A program made the translations under genes and the position numbers. Below, in pieces: positions 1 to 9,628 of a stretch of 64,000 nucleotides of DNA; position 1 is the stretch's first letter, and every line of letters begins with the position of its first letter. The notes beneath the pieces are model-generated. The model saw only the letters and a list, made by a program, of their open reading frames with translations, ran no database searches and had not been told where the DNA came from. Source of the stretch: Dehalobacter sp. DCM (lineage in GTDB: Bacteria > Bacillota > Desulfitobacteriia > Desulfitobacteriales > Syntrophobotulaceae); assembly GCF_024972775.1 (NCBI RefSeq), contig NZ_CP092282.1, forward strand, positions 110,001 through 174,000, written 5' to 3'.

Positions 1-174
1 TTGCCCCAGGCTTCCGCAGAGGAAGTAGAGGAAAAATGCGGAGAGATCATCACTGCCGCCAAGGAAGGCGGACAGTACATGCTGTCACCGGGTTGTGAAA
101 TTACCGCTGATGTACCGCCGGAAAATGTAGAGGCCATGGTTAGAGCTGCAGAAAAATTTGGGCGGTACGAGTAA
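1..174 (+). CDS. UroD/MtaA-family corrinoid methyltransferase, C-terminal end (partial)
   Basis: The window opens inside this gene; 57 codons are visible before TAA at 172-174. The tail carries GGQYMLSPGCEITADVPPEN, which matches the conserved end of uroporphyrinogen-decarboxylase-fold methyltransferases (MtaA/MtbA/CmuA type), where the SPGC cysteine binds the zinc that activates a thiol or folate methyl acceptor. The next gene starts 13 bases downstream and is an MtrH-like methyltransferase, so the two probably form one methyl-transfer operon. The substrate cannot be told because most of the protein lies outside the window. Confidence 0.75.
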   Translation: MPQASAEEVEEKCGEIITAAKEGGQYMLSPGCEITADVPPENVEAMVRAAEKFGRYE

Positions 175-187
175 AGGGGGGGACGAT

Positions 188-1087
188 TTGTTCAAATTCA
201 AAGCTGAACAGAAAATTTATCAAATTGGAAATGTTACAATCGGCGGCCAACCTGGACAGCATCCGACAGTATTAATGGCAAGCATCTTTTATCAGGGTGA
301 CAAGCTTGTTAAAGATGAAGAAAAGGGAACTTTTGATCAAGAAGGAGCCCTTGGCTGGATTAACAAAATTGATGATATGTGCAAAAAAGTTAAACTTCCT
401 CTGATGATAGATATTGTCGGAGCCAGCGAAAATGCTATGCGTGCCTATGTTGAATTCATCGGACGCAACACAGATCTGCCGTTCATCATTGATGGGACGG
501 TTGCCAAAGTGAGAATTGCCGGAGTGGAAATGGCTGCCAAGCTTGGTTTACAGGACAGGGCAGTGTTTGATTCCGTAAACGTTGAGAGTAAAGATGAGGA
601 ACTGAAAGAAGTAAAAAAGCATGGTTTGAAGGCTACCGTAGTTATGTTGAACAATTCAAAGAAGCCAACAGCTCAGGGCAGAGTAGATATTGCAGAAGCA
701 CTGATTGAACGGGCTAAGTCCTATGGTTTTGAAAAACTGATGCTTGACATGGCCGTACTGGACATAGTGGAGCCGGGACCGGCAGCTAAAGCAATATATA
801 TGCTCAAAGACAAATATGGATATCCTGCCGGCTGTTCACCAACCCATACGGTGATTACCGGGTGGAAGAAAGCTTCTATGTATAACAAGATTGAAGTAGC
901 TTCCACTAAAACCAGTATGGCGACCAGCCTGCAGCTTTTGGGTGCCGACTTTATTATGTATGGAATCAAACAAACGGAAATAGTGCCGTCCATGGCGGCA
1001 GTTGATGCTTTGGTTGCATATAGCTGTATGCAGCATGGCGTAAGGCCTGCCAGCCATGATCATCCTTTGTACCATGTATTTAAGTGA
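188..1087 (+). CDS. MtrH-like methyltetrahydrofolate:corrinoid methyltransferase
   Basis: A 299-aa protein resembling subunit H of methyltetrahydromethanopterin S-methyltransferase. In bacteria such homologues move methyl groups between a corrinoid protein and tetrahydrofolate in the cytoplasm. Recognisable stretches are the N-terminal IGNVTIGGQPGQHPTVLMAS, the PLMIDIVGASENAM strand and the C-terminal GADFIMYGIKQTEIVPS. I chose the TTG at 188 because AAAGGGGGGG (174-182) precedes it at good spacing; an in-frame TTG at 158 would overlap the upstream gene. The neighbours (MtaA-like, DUF1638, reductive activase) are the usual partners of O- or N-demethylase systems. The corrinoid protein and the first methyltransferase are not in the window and may lie to the left. 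Confidence 0.8.
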   Translation: MFKFKAEQKIYQIGNVTIGGQPGQHPTVLMASIFYQGDKLVKDEEKGTFDQEGALGWINKIDDMCKKVKLPLMIDIVGASENAMRAYVEFIGRNTDLPFIIDGTVAKVRIAGVEMAAKLGLQDRAVFDSVNVESKDEELKEVKKHGLKATVVMLNNSKKPTAQGRVDIAEALIERAKSYGFEKLMLDMAVLDIVEPGPAAKAIYMLKDKYGYPAGCSPTHTVITGWKKASMYNKIEVASTKTSMATSLQLLGADFIMYGIKQTEIVPSMAAVDALVAYSCMQHGVRPASHDHPLYHVFK

Positions 1088-1102
1088 ATTTTGGGGTGAA
1101 AA

Positions 1103-1723
1103 ATGTCTAACGTAATTGTCGCCTGCGGAACTTTGAAAATTCCATTAGAAAAAGCTATCGAAGCATTGCACGAAGATGAGCGGCCGGACATTATTTACCT
1201 GCCTGCGATTATGCACCTTTATCCAGACAAGTTGTCAGCTGCTATTAATGGACTGCTCGCTTCCTTTAAAGGCATATACAGTGGAATAATTGTTGTTTAC
1301 GGCAAATGTGCTTACAGAATTGATGAAATAGTTAATCAACATGGGGCAATCAGGGTTCCAGGCGAATTATGTTATGCGATGTATGTCGGTGAAGACATCT
1401 ACCGGGAAATGCTTAAAAAAGTGCCGGGAACCTATTTTTTGACAGACGATATATGCAGGAATTTTAACAAGCTGGTTGTAGAGCCTTTGGATTGGAGAGA
1501 GCGGCCTAGGATTAAAGAAATGATGCTTCGGAATTATCAACGAGTTGTATACTTGGATGTCATGGAAGATAACTCCCTTGACAAGAAAGCTCGCGAAATA
1601 GCTGACTTTCTTAACCTACCCCTGGAAATTCAAAGGATTGGCACCAAAAATTTTGAAACACTCATTATGCAAACTTTAAAAGAAATTAAGCAGTTTCCGA
1701 AGAGCAATGGAGGAAAGCTATGA
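1103..1723 (+). CDS. DUF1638 family protein
   Basis: A 206-aa protein beginning MSNVIVACGTLKIPLEKAIE, with an internal YGKCAYRIDEIV stretch and scattered cysteines, as in the DUF1638 family. Members commonly sit beside corrinoid methyltransferase genes, but the biochemical role is not established as far as I know. It starts 15 bases after the MtrH-like gene, behind a GGGGTG ribosome site. Its TGA stop overlaps the next start codon (ATGA at 1720-1723), so translation is probably coupled to the reductive activase downstream. No signal peptide or membrane segment is visible. Confidence 0.75.
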   Translation: MSNVIVACGTLKIPLEKAIEALHEDERPDIIYLPAIMHLYPDKLSAAINGLLASFKGIYSGIIVVYGKCAYRIDEIVNQHGAIRVPGELCYAMYVGEDIYREMLKKVPGTYFLTDDICRNFNKLVVEPLDWRERPRIKEMMLRNYQRVVYLDVMEDNSLDKKAREIADFLNLPLEIQRIGTKNFETLIMQTLKEIKQFPKSNGGKL

Positions 1724-3545
1724 CTGACAGAAAAATAGTTTTTTATCCCGAAGAGAAGACGATTTTGACTGGTAAAAAAAAACTATTTTGGAGGCCTCTC
1801 AAAAAGCTGGTATAGCTATTGAAGCCACATGCGGTGGCAAGGGAACTTGTGGTAAATGCAGGGTGCGCATTCAACATGGGGCAAGAGAACCATTAACAAA
1901 TGTCGAGGAAAACTTCCTTAGTTCATCAGATGTAGAAAAGGGGATAGCCCTGGCTTGCCAGTGCCGGGGCTATGGTAATCTTGAGGTTTTTGTTCCGGAA
2001 AAAGGAAATGAATTATCTCGAAAATTGAACCTGGAATCGAAAAAAGTATTACTGGACACAGATTTAAGAAAAGAATACTTGGAATTAGAGACACCTCATG
2101 TTCATGATTTCAGGTCAGATGCCAACCGCCTCATAGATGGGTTGAAAGGGAAACAAATTAATCCTTTGCGGCTCGATGTATTATCTACTATACCATTTAT
2201 CCTGCGGGAAAACGATTTTAAGGTTACTGCTGTTCTGGCTGGAAACGAATTATTAGTAGTAGAAGCAGGGGATACACGTAACAAGATCTACGGAGTAGCA
2301 TTGGATATTGGGACAACCACTGTTGCAGGTTTTTTGCTGGATTTATGTCAAGGTCTTGTAATAGGAGCCGCATCCCGTACTAATAAGCAGAATTCTTATG
2401 GGGCAGATGTAATATCCCGTATCCAGTTTTCTAATGAACAAGATAACGGTTTGAAATGTTTGCAGGAAGATGTATTAAGTGTCATAAATAAAATAATCAA
2501 TGAATTGACACAGCAGAATGGAATTAATATTGGGAGCATCTATCAGGTGTTGGTCGTAGGAAACACCGTCATGTCCCATCTGTTTTTAGGGTTGTCCCCC
2601 GCTGCACTGGGAAAATCACCTTTTATTCCTGCATTCTCTACCATGACAGTAATCCCAGCCTATGTCTTGGGATTAGAAATCAATCATCGTGCGCAGGTTA
2701 TTGTGTTGCCTAACATTGCAGGATATGTTGGTTCTGATACTGTGGCGGCTTTGTTAGCAGTGAAGATAGATAACGATACCGGATCGGCGATGATGGTTGA
2801 TCTGGGCACCAATGGAGAGATAGCACTGGCCTGTGAAGGAAAACTGTATACCTGCTCTACCGCTGCAGGACCAGCTTTTGAAGGTGCTCATATTTATCAA
2901 GGGATGAGAGCCGTCAAAGGGGCTATAGAAAAAGTACGTATTGATAAAACGGTGACTATTGATGTTATCGGAAATGTTGCCCCATGTGGGATTTGTGGCT
3001 CCGGTTTAATTGACGCTGTTTCAGAACTGGTAAAAGCAGGAATTATCAATAATAACGGCCGGATTATGTCTCAAAAAGACCTGGATGGGAAAATTCCAGA
3101 AGAATTGTGGCACCGGTTACGTCCCAGTGGCTCTGGACAGGATTTTGTCCTTCATTATGGCACAACAGATGCTGATGATATTGTTTTAACCCAGCGAGAT
3201 GTACGTGAATTACAGATGGCAAAGGCATCCGTCAGGGCTGGAGCAGAAATTCTTTTGAAGGAAGCAGCCATTAAGGCAAGCGATTTAAACGCGGTGATGC
3301 TGGCTGGGGCATTTGGCAGCTTTGTCAGGAAAGAGAGTATTCTCTCAATAGGAATGCTTCCAAGAGTAGATGAGGAAGTTGTATATTCAGTAGGAAATGC
3401 AGCAGGAGAAGGTGCAATTTTAGCGCTTGCTTCAGAAAGCGAGCGACATCATGCACAGTACCTGGCAAGGAAGGCAACTCATATCGAACTCTCGCTCAGA
3501 CCGGATTTCAGTAGGTCCTTTAGAGATGCCTGTGCTTTTATGTGA
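1720..3545 (+). CDS. RamA/RACo-like corrinoid reductive activase (DUF4445/ASKHA), apparent frameshift
   Basis: The protein is an ATP-dependent activator that would re-reduce Co(II) corrinoid to Co(I). The N-terminal ferredoxin domain has a [2Fe-2S] signature (CGGKGTCGKC, then ACQC). The ASKHA ATPase core shows ALDIGTTTVAG and MVDLGTNGEIAL, and the end has VMLAGAFGSFVRKES. The only good start is ATG 1720, coupled to the upstream gene, but that frame stops shortly after a run of nine A at 1774-1782. The remaining 585 codons lie in the frame opening at TTG 1788. One extra A would fuse MTDRKIVFYPEEKTILTG to the ferredoxin domain in the right register. This is either a real single-base loss, a homopolymer sequencing error, or slippage; see findings. 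Confidence 0.8.
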
Positions 3546-3666
3546 ACAAGATCAATGAACGGACAAAACACAGGTCAGTTTTAGGAATGGCAAAAAAAAA
3601 ATGGAATAGGGGGCAAAACTTTAATTAAGTAAATATGACTAGCTAACTTTATTGGAGGGAAGAAGA

Positions 3667-4533
3667 ATGGTGGAATTTAAATGCCCTGGACATAATCAAG
3701 ATCATATTCCTGAAGAAGTTTTAAAGGAAGCTGGCATAACATTACCGAACGCTTACACAGATAAAAATGGCATAGTTGCTCTAGCCAGGGTGCTAAAGAA
3801 CTATCAGAACGACGTGTTTGCCAAAGTACCTTTTTGTGTCACGGTCGAAGCAGAGGCCTTCGGAGCACATATTAAAATGGGTGATGCTTTGCACCGACCA
3901 AGAACAAATGGCCGCCGTTTCTCGTCTATTGGAGAACTATCAAGTATCCAAAGACCGGATATTTCTAAAGGTCGAATTGGAGAAGTGCTGGATGCTGTGG
4001 GGATTATGGCTGAGTCGGGAGAGAAAGTAATTCTAAATATTGTCGGCCCATTTACTATTATTCATTCTTTGATTGATTCTACACTTTTTTACAATGGGGT
4101 GCGCAAGGAACCGTCAAAAATCAAGGAAATCTTAGCTGTTATTGAGGATAGTGTAATTCAATACGGTATTGAGGGTGCAAAAAGAGGTGCTTCAATTATT
4201 TCCTATGAAGACGCGGTTGGAGTGACGGATGTGACGGGACCAAAGATGTATAAAGAGTTTAGCTGTCCGTCGAGTCGCAGAATTATATGTGGGATAAAAG
4301 AAGCTGGGGGGAGATTTCTGATCCATCTTTGTGGCAGGACCTCCGCGGCACTTGAAAATGCAGATATGGTCCACTCTTATGCCATTAAAGCCAGTAACGC
4401 CTTCACCTATGGCCATGCTCTGGCAAGGCTACTGGATGAGTTAACTGAACCTATTATTGTAGGTCACAAGTGTATAGCATGGGGTCCAATGAAGATGGAT
4501 CAGCCTGTCATTTGGGGGATAAAATTAAACTAG
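3667..4533 (+). CDS. UroD/MtaA-family methylcobamide methyltransferase
   Basis: A 288-aa protein of the uroporphyrinogen decarboxylase fold that would transfer a methyl group from a corrinoid protein to a thiol or folate acceptor. Visible landmarks are FCVTVEAEAFGAHIKMGD near the N-terminus, KVILNIVGPFTI, the SYEDAVGVTDVTGPKMYKEF segment and the zinc-ligand-like IHLCGRTS and IVGHKCIAWGP near the end. Start at ATG 3667 is supported by GGAGGGA at 3654-3660; an in-frame TTG at 3652 has no ribosome site. It follows the reductive activase by about 120 bases, probably as a second transcription or translation unit of the same methyl-transfer locus. It is somewhat short for the family but ends normally. 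Confidence 0.75.
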   Translation: MVEFKCPGHNQDHIPEEVLKEAGITLPNAYTDKNGIVALARVLKNYQNDVFAKVPFCVTVEAEAFGAHIKMGDALHRPRTNGRRFSSIGELSSIQRPDISKGRIGEVLDAVGIMAESGEKVILNIVGPFTIIHSLIDSTLFYNGVRKEPSKIKEILAVIEDSVIQYGIEGAKRGASIISYEDAVGVTDVTGPKMYKEFSCPSSRRIICGIKEAGGRFLIHLCGRTSAALENADMVHSYAIKASNAFTYGHALARLLDELTEPIIVGHKCIAWGPMKMDQPVIWGIKLN

Positions 4534-4682
4534 ATATGAGGGATATGTAAGATATATAGAAAATGGATATCTTCACTTGTCAAACTAGCCTTGAATAATT
4601 CTAAGAAGCAAATAGACCAGAAATGTATTGTTCATAAGACTTAGGGATGCAGGTTATCTTAAATAATTACAATTGAGGTAGT

Positions 4683-4714
4683 TATAAGTTATAAGTTATA
4701 ACTTATAACTTATA
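4683..4714. repeat. 32-nt perfect palindrome built from TTATAAG/TTATAAC heptamers
   Basis: Bases 4683-4714 form a perfect inverted repeat centred between 4698 and 4699. The sequence is made of the heptamer TTATAAG followed by its mirrored form TTATAAC. It lies between the methyltransferase operon and the first IS copy, 15 bases from the IS end. It could be a hairpin, a protein-binding palindrome or a transposition hot spot; nothing further can be said. Confidence 0.8.
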
Positions 4715-4729
4715 TGGTAAATAAAGTAA

Positions 4730-6390
4730 CTGAAGTTTCGCACCCCTCAAAACCCTTGTATCTCTAATTTAAAGGTATCCTAATGCCAGTGGTTCCTTCT
4801 GATTATTACCGATTAACTGGCATTTTTAAGGGCTATAAGCTGATTACTAAGAAAAGAATTCTCAAATAGTTCTTTCAAATGTTCATATTCACTGGAATTC
4901 CTAAATTCCAAAATGTCCACTAAACCAGACTTGGCGATGCTGGTGATCACCACTTGCAGCAAATCATCAAATAATTCCCAGAGCCGCTCCGCTACATTCT
5001 TCTCTATGAGTTCGTCCTTGATTTCCGCAAATAATCCTTCTAAGGATTCGTAGGCGTTTACTCGTCGAAAATAGGCTAGGAGTGTATAGAGGAGATAGCA
5101 GGTCGTGATATGGGCAATCTGCGCATCGAAATCCCTCGATTGACAAGTCCCGAGCTTCAAATGCTGCTTGGCTTCCTTAAAAAAGACTTCGATGGTCCAA
5201 CGGATACTGTAAATCTCCAACATACTCAATAAACTAAGAGATATATCCGTCGAGAGGAACAGTCTAAATTTCTTTTGATAGGGAAACCGGCAAAAATACA
5301 GTTTGATTTGTCCGATTCCTTCATAATCAACAAGGACTTCGAAATAACGGATATTCCGTTTCCTACAGCGTTTTTCGTTTCCCTCACTTTTGAGGACCGA
5401 TTTTAATTGGCTGGCATTAAGGGAAGTCTCTTTGTAGCGATACTTCCTCGTATCTTGCCGAACACCACAGACCAAATGCATCGATTTTTTGTCTAATCCT
5501 CGAATCGTTTGAATGAACTCGTAACTGCTGAACCAGCTGTCAACCAGGACATATTTAGCCTTAAACCCCTGTTTTACCGCCCGTTTTATCATATCCAGAC
5601 CGTTCGAAATTTTGCTAACATGGCATTCTCTGATCCGTTTAGCCCCAGCAGATTTGGGGTCTCGTTGCTTTTTGAACCGTTCTTTACGGTGCCTTGCCTT
5701 TTTTAAGGGCTTTTCCACTTGTAAAGTGAAGTCTATAGGCGTGAGGCTTTTACCATCGAAGAAACCAAGGGTTAAATTTTTAAAGCCTAATTTGCTACCT
5801 TTCTTCCCTGCAACATGGTCAAACACCTGGGTCATTTGTTCAATTCTTCGACCTGTCTTAGCAAGAGTTGTATCATCTAGAATGAAAGCGGACTTTTCAT
5901 CCACTTCGTTCGTAGGATTAACCAATCGTTGAAACTGTTTGGATATACCGATCAGCAATGCTCTCCAAGGCATTTTTTCATTGTTCTTCAGTCGATATAT
6001 GGAATCTTTCTTCATAGTAGTAACCTTTTGGAAATCGCTTTTATATAACGCGTGGACACTTTTCAGTAACATTAGGGGCAACATCAACATTAGTGAGAGG
6101 ATTTCCGCGGAACTGTAACCATCCTGTTTCAGAAAACCAACTTTGCGGCAAAGCGTTTTAAGCTTGAACGTCTTCATAACTTCACATATAATATTGTTAA
6201 TCGAATAGCCGTGATTTTGGAGTACGTTTTCAATTTCTTTGACAGGTTTCCGCATGATAACACCTCATTTTTGGTTGATTTGGAGTAGCATCTTATTATA
6301 CCAAAAACCTAGTGTTCATGCGGATTTTTATCGTTTTTTCGTCTTATTCTAAGCCGAATTTTCGGCTGTTTTATGGGTGCGAAACTTCAG
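4730..6390 (-). mobile_element. IS4-family insertion sequence, copy A
   Basis: A 1661-bp element with 16-bp perfect terminal inverted repeats CTGAAGTTTCGCACCC at 4730-4745 and its complement at 6375-6390. It encodes one transposase on the minus strand. Its right end interrupts an rdhA gene, whose C-terminal part continues at 6391. No direct repeat flanks this copy alone. A second copy of equal length, encoding an identical protein, lies in opposite orientation at 12916-14576. Confidence 0.92.
4813..6255 (-). CDS. IS4-family DDE transposase (copy A)
   Basis: A 480-aa transposase. The DDE catalytic core is seen as FILDDTTLAKTG (first Asp), YVLVDSWFSS (second Asp) and the YREK signature YSIRWTIEVFFKEAKQHLK with the catalytic Glu, which places it in the IS4 family. 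The N-terminal part is helical and Lys-rich, as expected of the DNA-binding region. It lies wholly inside the inverted repeats, with its 5' end toward 6390. Its translation is identical to the copy at 13051-14493, so both copies are recent and probably functional. Confidence 0.95.
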   Translation of the reverse strand: MRKPVKEIENVLQNHGYSINNIICEVMKTFKLKTLCRKVGFLKQDGYSSAEILSLMLMLPLMLLKSVHALYKSDFQKVTTMKKDSIYRLKNNEKMPWRALLIGISKQFQRLVNPTNEVDEKSAFILDDTTLAKTGRRIEQMTQVFDHVAGKKGSKLGFKNLTLGFFDGKSLTPIDFTLQVEKPLKKARHRKERFKKQRDPKSAGAKRIRECHVSKISNGLDMIKRAVKQGFKAKYVLVDSWFSSYEFIQTIRGLDKKSMHLVCGVRQDTRKYRYKETSLNASQLKSVLKSEGNEKRCRKRNIRYFEVLVDYEGIGQIKLYFCRFPYQKKFRLFLSTDISLSLLSMLEIYSIRWTIEVFFKEAKQHLKLGTCQSRDFDAQIAHITTCYLLYTLLAYFRRVNAYESLEGLFAEIKDELIEKNVAERLWELFDDLLQVVITSIAKSGLVDILEFRNSSEYEHLKELFENSFLSNQLIALKNAS

Positions 6391-6958
6391 TTATATAAGA
6401 AACATGGGGTATTCGGCCCGGGCCCATCACTGCGGGAATTATCAAATGATTTTAGCACCGGCGCTCGTTGCCGCCGGGTTAGGCGAAATGTCGAGGACGG
6501 GTGAAAGTATTGTGCATCCGAGGCTCGGATTCCGATTTAAGGCGGCCGCCGTAACGACGGATATGCCTTTGGAACCAGATGGACCTATTTCTTTCGGAGC
6601 AAGGGAATTTTGCGTAACTTGCAAAAAATGCGCCACGCTATGTCCATCGGGTGCAATTAGTCAAGATGATCATCCGTCAAAGTTTAATAACTATGAAAAA
6701 TGGCCCACAGATATTAAGAAATGCACATCTTTCCGTATTTGCAATACAAAAGGAGCCATGTGCGGAGTGTGTATGAAATCCTGTCCCTGGAACAATAAAG
6801 AGGATAGCTGGTTCCATACCGTGGGTATTTACGCTGCTTCCAAATCTAAGCTTGCTGCAAAATTATTGAAGAATGTCGATGATTTCTTCGGATATGGTAC
6901 CGAAGTAATACAGGAGAACCGCTGGTGGCTTCAGTGGCCGGAACTATTTAAAAAGTAG
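6391..6958 (+). pseudogene. rdhA: rdhA C-terminal fragment (CprA-type reductive dehalogenase) cut by IS4
   Basis: About 189 codons of the C-terminal part of a reductive dehalogenase, the membrane-associated corrinoid/iron-sulfur enzyme of organohalide respiration. It starts within the corrinoid-binding part (YIRNMGYSARAHHCGNYQ) and includes both [4Fe-4S] motifs: CX2CX2CX3CP (CVTCKKCATLCP) and CX12CX2CX3CP ending CGVCMKSCP. The usual C-terminus EVIQENRWWLQWPELF is intact. Everything upstream, including the Tat signal and half of the active site, is missing. The IS end supplies a GTG at 6377 in frame (MRNFS...), so a 193-residue product could still be made, but it cannot be a working dehalogenase. 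Confidence 0.9.
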
Positions 6959-6965
6959 TTTTCGT

Positions 6966-7003
6966 ACGCTAGGCGATCGATGTTGTCTAGCGTCTCTTTT
7001 TAT
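6966..7003 (+). terminator. Rho-independent terminator after the rdhA fragment
   Basis: ACGCTAG at 6966-6972 pairs with CTAGCGT at 6987-6993, followed by CTCTTTTTAT. It sits 8 bases after the rdhA stop codon. The stem resembles the terminator after rdhB at 9951, which may reflect a shared ancestry of the two rdh units. Confidence 0.75.
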
Positions 7004-7058
7004 CTCAGCGTAATGATCGTATCAACGGCAGAAGTATGTTTGAAAAGGAGCAAGACCT

Positions 7059-8246
7059 ATGGCCGAAGGAATATCTTATTATCCGCTCTTAATCATTGCA
7101 GTCATTGCTCTCATTATTCCACTCATCGTCAAAAAGATTAAATATATTTCTATCCCGATAGTCGTCGGGGAAATTATCGCAGGAATTATTATTGGGAAAA
7201 GCGGTTTTGACTTAATTCAAGGGAGCGAATGGCTAAACCTGCTCTATAATCTAGGATTTGCTTTTCTCATGTTTATGGCTGGGTTGGAAATTGATTTTGA
7301 GATGATCAGATCAATGGCAAGGACAAAGAATGTAAAATGGCACCAACACCCCTTTCTTATCGCCTTATTGCTATTTGCAACAACTTTTATTCTTTCGTTA
7401 TTCGTATCAATTGGGCTTAAAGCCATTGGGTTAATACCCGATATCGTTATCTTCACAATTATTTTGTCCAGTACATCGGTCGGCGTTGTGGTTCCAATTC
7501 TAAAAGAACGTGATATGTTGACCACGCAATATGGGCAAAGCGTTTTACTGGCCGCGTTATTTTCGGATTTATTTACAATGTTGCTATTGTCGTCCTATAT
7601 CACTTTCAAAAGCGCAGATTCCATGAAAGATATTGCTTTAATATTATTATTCATACCCATCTTTATCATTATCTGGAAATTTGGTAATGTTATTTCAAAA
7701 TTACCGATTATTGAACAACTGGCCCATAAAAATTCTCAGATAAAAATTCGAGCATCATTTGCCCTTCTTATTTTATTTATCATCATTGCACAGCTTTTAA
7801 AGACTGAAGTTATTCTTGGCGCTTTCTTGGTGGGGGTTATTATTTCCTTAGTAAGTGATCGGAAAACAAGTCAGGTCTTTCATAAGCTGGACGCCATAGC
7901 CTATGGCATATTCATACCGATTTTCTTTATCATGGTTGGGGTTAATTTTAGCTTTAAGGATATTGTCAATAATGCAAGTTCGCTTTTCCTGTTGCCAATT
8001 TTAGTTCTTGCTGTTTACGCGGTTACCTTATCTCCGGTATTCTTCCTAAAAATCAATTATTCGTGGAAAAGATCAATTGCTGCAACGACTCTTCTATCAT
8101 CAAGGCTGAGTTTAATCATTGCGACAGGTGCAGTGGCCCTAAAACTTGGAATTATTAGCAGTAGTTTAAACGGAACTATTATATTAGTAGCCATTGTAAC
8201 TTGTACCTTGTCTCCGCCTATTTTCAATTGGTTGACGAAAGACTAA
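7059..8246 (+). CDS. CPA2-family monovalent cation:proton antiporter
   Basis: A 395-aa integral membrane protein with about 11-12 hydrophobic segments. It looks like the membrane domain of KefB/NapA-type antiporters. The N-terminal repeat reads IPIVVGEIIAGIIIGKSGF and GFAFLMFMAGLEIDFEMI, both typical of CPA2; a later segment is VILGAFLVGVIISLVSD. No C-terminal TrkA-N/RCK domain is present, so it is the short form. It would exchange Na+ or K+ for H+ across the cytoplasmic membrane. It lies between two broken rdhA genes with its own ribosome site (AAAAGGAG near 7041). A link to dehalogenation is only positional. Confidence 0.85.
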   Translation: MAEGISYYPLLIIAVIALIIPLIVKKIKYISIPIVVGEIIAGIIIGKSGFDLIQGSEWLNLLYNLGFAFLMFMAGLEIDFEMIRSMARTKNVKWHQHPFLIALLLFATTFILSLFVSIGLKAIGLIPDIVIFTIILSSTSVGVVVPILKERDMLTTQYGQSVLLAALFSDLFTMLLLSSYITFKSADSMKDIALILLFIPIFIIIWKFGNVISKLPIIEQLAHKNSQIKIRASFALLILFIIIAQLLKTEVILGAFLVGVIISLVSDRKTSQVFHKLDAIAYGIFIPIFFIMVGVNFSFKDIVNNASSLFLLPILVLAVYAVTLSPVFFLKINYSWKRSIAATTLLSSRLSLIIATGAVALKLGIISSSLNGTIILVAIVTCTLSPPIFNWLTKD

Positions 8247-8284
8247 TTCAAAATCTTAATTATTAAAATACGAGGTGAAAAGAA

Positions 8285-9588
8285 ATGAATGCAGAAAACC
8301 AAAAAAGACAAAATCAACAGGAGATCCAGGAAAGCAGAAATGTATCCGATCCGGCAGATAAAACCTTAAAGCCGTCGGTCACGAACGTAAAATATAGCAA
8401 AGCCGCCCTTGAAAAATCCAATAAAAAAACAGTTCTCAACGCCGGAGACACGGAGCTGTCTTCGTCAAACGGCATGAGTATAACCCTGAAAATGCGACAC
8501 AATTGGGTTCAACAAAAATTGTTGGGCCCATCGAAAGAATCAGTGAAACGGAAACAGGGTTTGCCAAAGCTGCTCGTGGTATTTATGGTGAACAGGTTTT
8601 AAAGTCATTAATTAAACTTGGCGGCAAGCACCCGTTAATGAGTGCGCTATTCACCATGTCTCATTCCATCGGTACGCCCGAATTTGTGGACGGGCCGGTA
8701 AGAGAGGATAAACTTCCTTTGCCGCCGCAGGATTTGCTGGCGAGCCATATTAAAGATCTCGGGATGTTTCTTGGCGCGTCAGAAGTTGGTGTTGGGCTCA
8801 TGCCGCCTCACGCTTTCTATTCTGAGAAAGGTCCTGCGGTAGGCCACGGGCCCTACAATGCTTTGAATGTGACCCCGATAACCACAACGCATAAATACGC
8901 CATAGGCATCATCGTAGACCAGAGCTTGCCTACCGTATTGAGTTCAACGGGCTTTGACGGCATTAGTGCATCCCAAAGCTATATGGCTTATATGAACTCG
9001 GGTGTTATTGCTTGTTCTATTGCAGCTTATATTCGTAATCTTGGCTATTCAGCAAGAGCGCATCATTGTGGAAATTATCAGGTGGTGGTACCGCCGGTAT
9101 TGGTAGCGTGCGGTCTTGGCGAAATGACGCGTACCGGTGAATGTGTTGCTCATCCCCGCCTGGGTTACCGTTTCAAGGCAGCCGTTGTTACGACGGACAT
9201 GCCTATGGAACCCGATAAACCCATATCCTTTGGTGCCCGGGAATTCTGTGCCACGTGTAAAAAATGTGCGGATGAATGCCCTTCGGGAGCTATCAGTCAT
9301 GATGATAATCCTATCATTCATAATGGCTATGAAAAATGGAATACCAATGTCCAAAAATGCACGACATTCCGGATTAGTAATAAGAATGGGGCGATGTGCG
9401 GACGTTGTATGAAAGTTTGTCCATGGAACAATAAGGAAGAGAGTTGGTTCCACTCGATGGGAGTAGCCGCGGCTTCCAAGTCGCAATTAGCTTCAAGACT
9501 ATTAAAAAATATTGATGATTTCTTTGGTTACGGTACCGAAGTCTTAGAAGAAAATAAGTGGTGGCTAGAATGGCCGGAACTATTTTAA
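8285..9588 (+). pseudogene. rdhA: rdhA pseudogene (CprA-type): Tat signal lost and frameshifted
   Basis: The 3' part (frame open to TAA at 9586-9588) is a typical CprA-like dehalogenase: GSTKIVGPIERISETETGFA, FLGASEVGVGLMP, STGFDGISASQSYM, YSARAHHCGNYQ, then both cluster motifs (CATCKKCADECP; CX12CX2CX3CP ending CGRCMKVCP) and WWLEWPELF. The 5' part, from ATG 8285 with GAGGTGAAAAG before it, is in another frame. It begins MNAENQKRQNQQEIQESRN and goes from ADKTL straight to KPSVTN with no twin-arginine motif. A frame change near 8445-8460 is needed to join it to AVFVKRHEYNPENATQLG. Without a Tat signal and with a broken frame it is almost surely inactive. The C-terminal part is closely similar to the 6391 fragment. 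Confidence 0.88.
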
Positions 9589-9628
9589 CTTTTAGATCTC
9601 TAGATTACAAAGCAAAGGAGGTGAGCGT

